From an uncultured Clostridia bacterium (GTDB lineage: Bacteria; Bacillota; Clostridia; Oscillospirales; Acutalibacteraceae), in assembly GCA_937916195.1 (NCBI GenBank), contig CALFTO010000087.1, forward strand, positions 1 through 6,279: DNA of 6,279 bases, written 5' to 3'. This document shows, piece by piece, positions 6,103 to 6,279 of the stretch. The first letter of the stretch is position 1. The number at the start of each line of letters is the position of its first letter. Position numbers and translations under genes: made by a program. The notes under the pieces were generated by a model. That model worked only from the letters and a program-made list of their open reading frames with translations, did no database searches and was not told the DNA's origin.

Positions 6103-6131
6103 ATCAAAGCTGTCTGCGAGAGGTAATCGAT

Positions 6132-6195
6132 GCAAACAAAAAACTTAAAAAAGTTTCAAAAAAGTGTTGACAAGCTCGCGGAGTTGTGTTAGAAT
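6132..6195 (+). promoter_or_regulatory. rRNA operon promoter P2 with A-tract upstream region
   Basis: A second perfect TTGACA at 6167-6172, a 17-nt spacer and TAGAAT at 6190-6195 again carry a TG extension (6187-6188). It lies exactly 93 bp downstream of P1, like the tandem rrn promoters of Bacillus. Phased A tracts at 6132-6163 precede it. The start would be near 6202, just before the leader hairpin. Confidence 0.88.
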
Positions 6196-6201
6196 ACAAT
6201 T

Positions 6202-6279
6202 CCACCCGCGAAAACGGGTAGGACAGACTGGACCTTGAAAATTAAACAACGACGAGATAAGTAAAAGGAACCCTGTAGA
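6202..6279 (+). other. Start of rRNA operon leader (pre-16S), continues beyond window
   Basis: Downstream of P2 the sequence is non-coding. ACCCG (6204-6208) pairs with CGGGT (6215-6219) around a 6-nt loop, with no T-tract after it. The stretch GACCTTGAAAATTAAACAAC (6231-6250) matches the TTGAAAA-type motif recurring in Firmicute rRNA leaders ahead of 16S, linked to antitermination and processing. The segment ending AAAAGGAACCC continues that pattern. The mature 16S rRNA 5' end is not in the window, so no rRNA is annotated. Identification is by recalled pattern. Confidence 0.75.

Noticed and set aside
6148..6160. Short AAACTT/AAGTTT palindrome between P1 and P2 as an operator
   Set aside because: It is a low-complexity A/T palindrome that fits the A-tract upstream region of P2; no known operator matches.
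6231..6279. Mature 16S rRNA 5' end
   Set aside because: The conserved 16S start (AGAGTTTGATCCTGG-type) is not reached. Only leader sequence is present.
1..6279. Defence island, CRISPR, prophage or toxin system
   Set aside because: No regularly spaced repeats, integrase, transposase, phage genes or recognisable toxin/effector domains on either strand. Most of the window is housekeeping biosynthesis.

Overview
The window looks like chromosomal DNA of a moderately AT-rich clostridial Firmicute, probably of the uncultured gut Ruminococcaceae/Oscillospiraceae type. Three things point there: clostridial-style aromatic biosynthesis proteins, a SleB-type spore-cortex lytic enzyme, and a tandem rRNA promoter with extended -10 boxes. 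The assignment is by pattern recognition only, with no database search.

Bases 1-4666 are an aromatic amino acid gene cluster on the + strand: the 3' part of aroA (EPSP synthase), aroC (chorismate synthase), pheA (chorismate mutase / prephenate dehydratase / ACT), an aroE-aroK fusion (shikimate dehydrogenase + shikimate kinase) and aroQ (type II dehydroquinase). Together they convert 3-dehydroquinate to chorismate, and PheA takes chorismate to phenylpyruvate. Most junctions overlap (aroA/aroC 20 nt, pheA/aroEK 1 nt, aroEK/aroQ 4 nt). The exception is aroC/pheA, where a 104-nt foldback palindrome (1724-1827) starts inside the aroC stop codon.

Bases 4701-5141 encode an unrecognised 146-residue protein that is clearly more AT-rich than the aro genes. 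It is followed by a strong hairpin terminator (5154-5188), which probably also serves the convergent gene.

Bases 5217-5921 (- strand) encode a membrane-anchored SleB-like cell wall hydrolase with a peptidoglycan-binding domain. Upstream of it I can read a sigma-G-like promoter and, further out, a sigma-A-like promoter whose -35 lies in a perfect Spo0A box.

Bases 6037-6279 hold two strong + strand promoters 93 bp apart and the start of an rRNA-operon leader. The window ends before the mature 16S rRNA. I see no transposase, CRISPR array, tRNA or defence system. The least ordinary items are the foldback element, the AroE-AroK fusion with an unusual cofactor loop, and the sleB promoter region.
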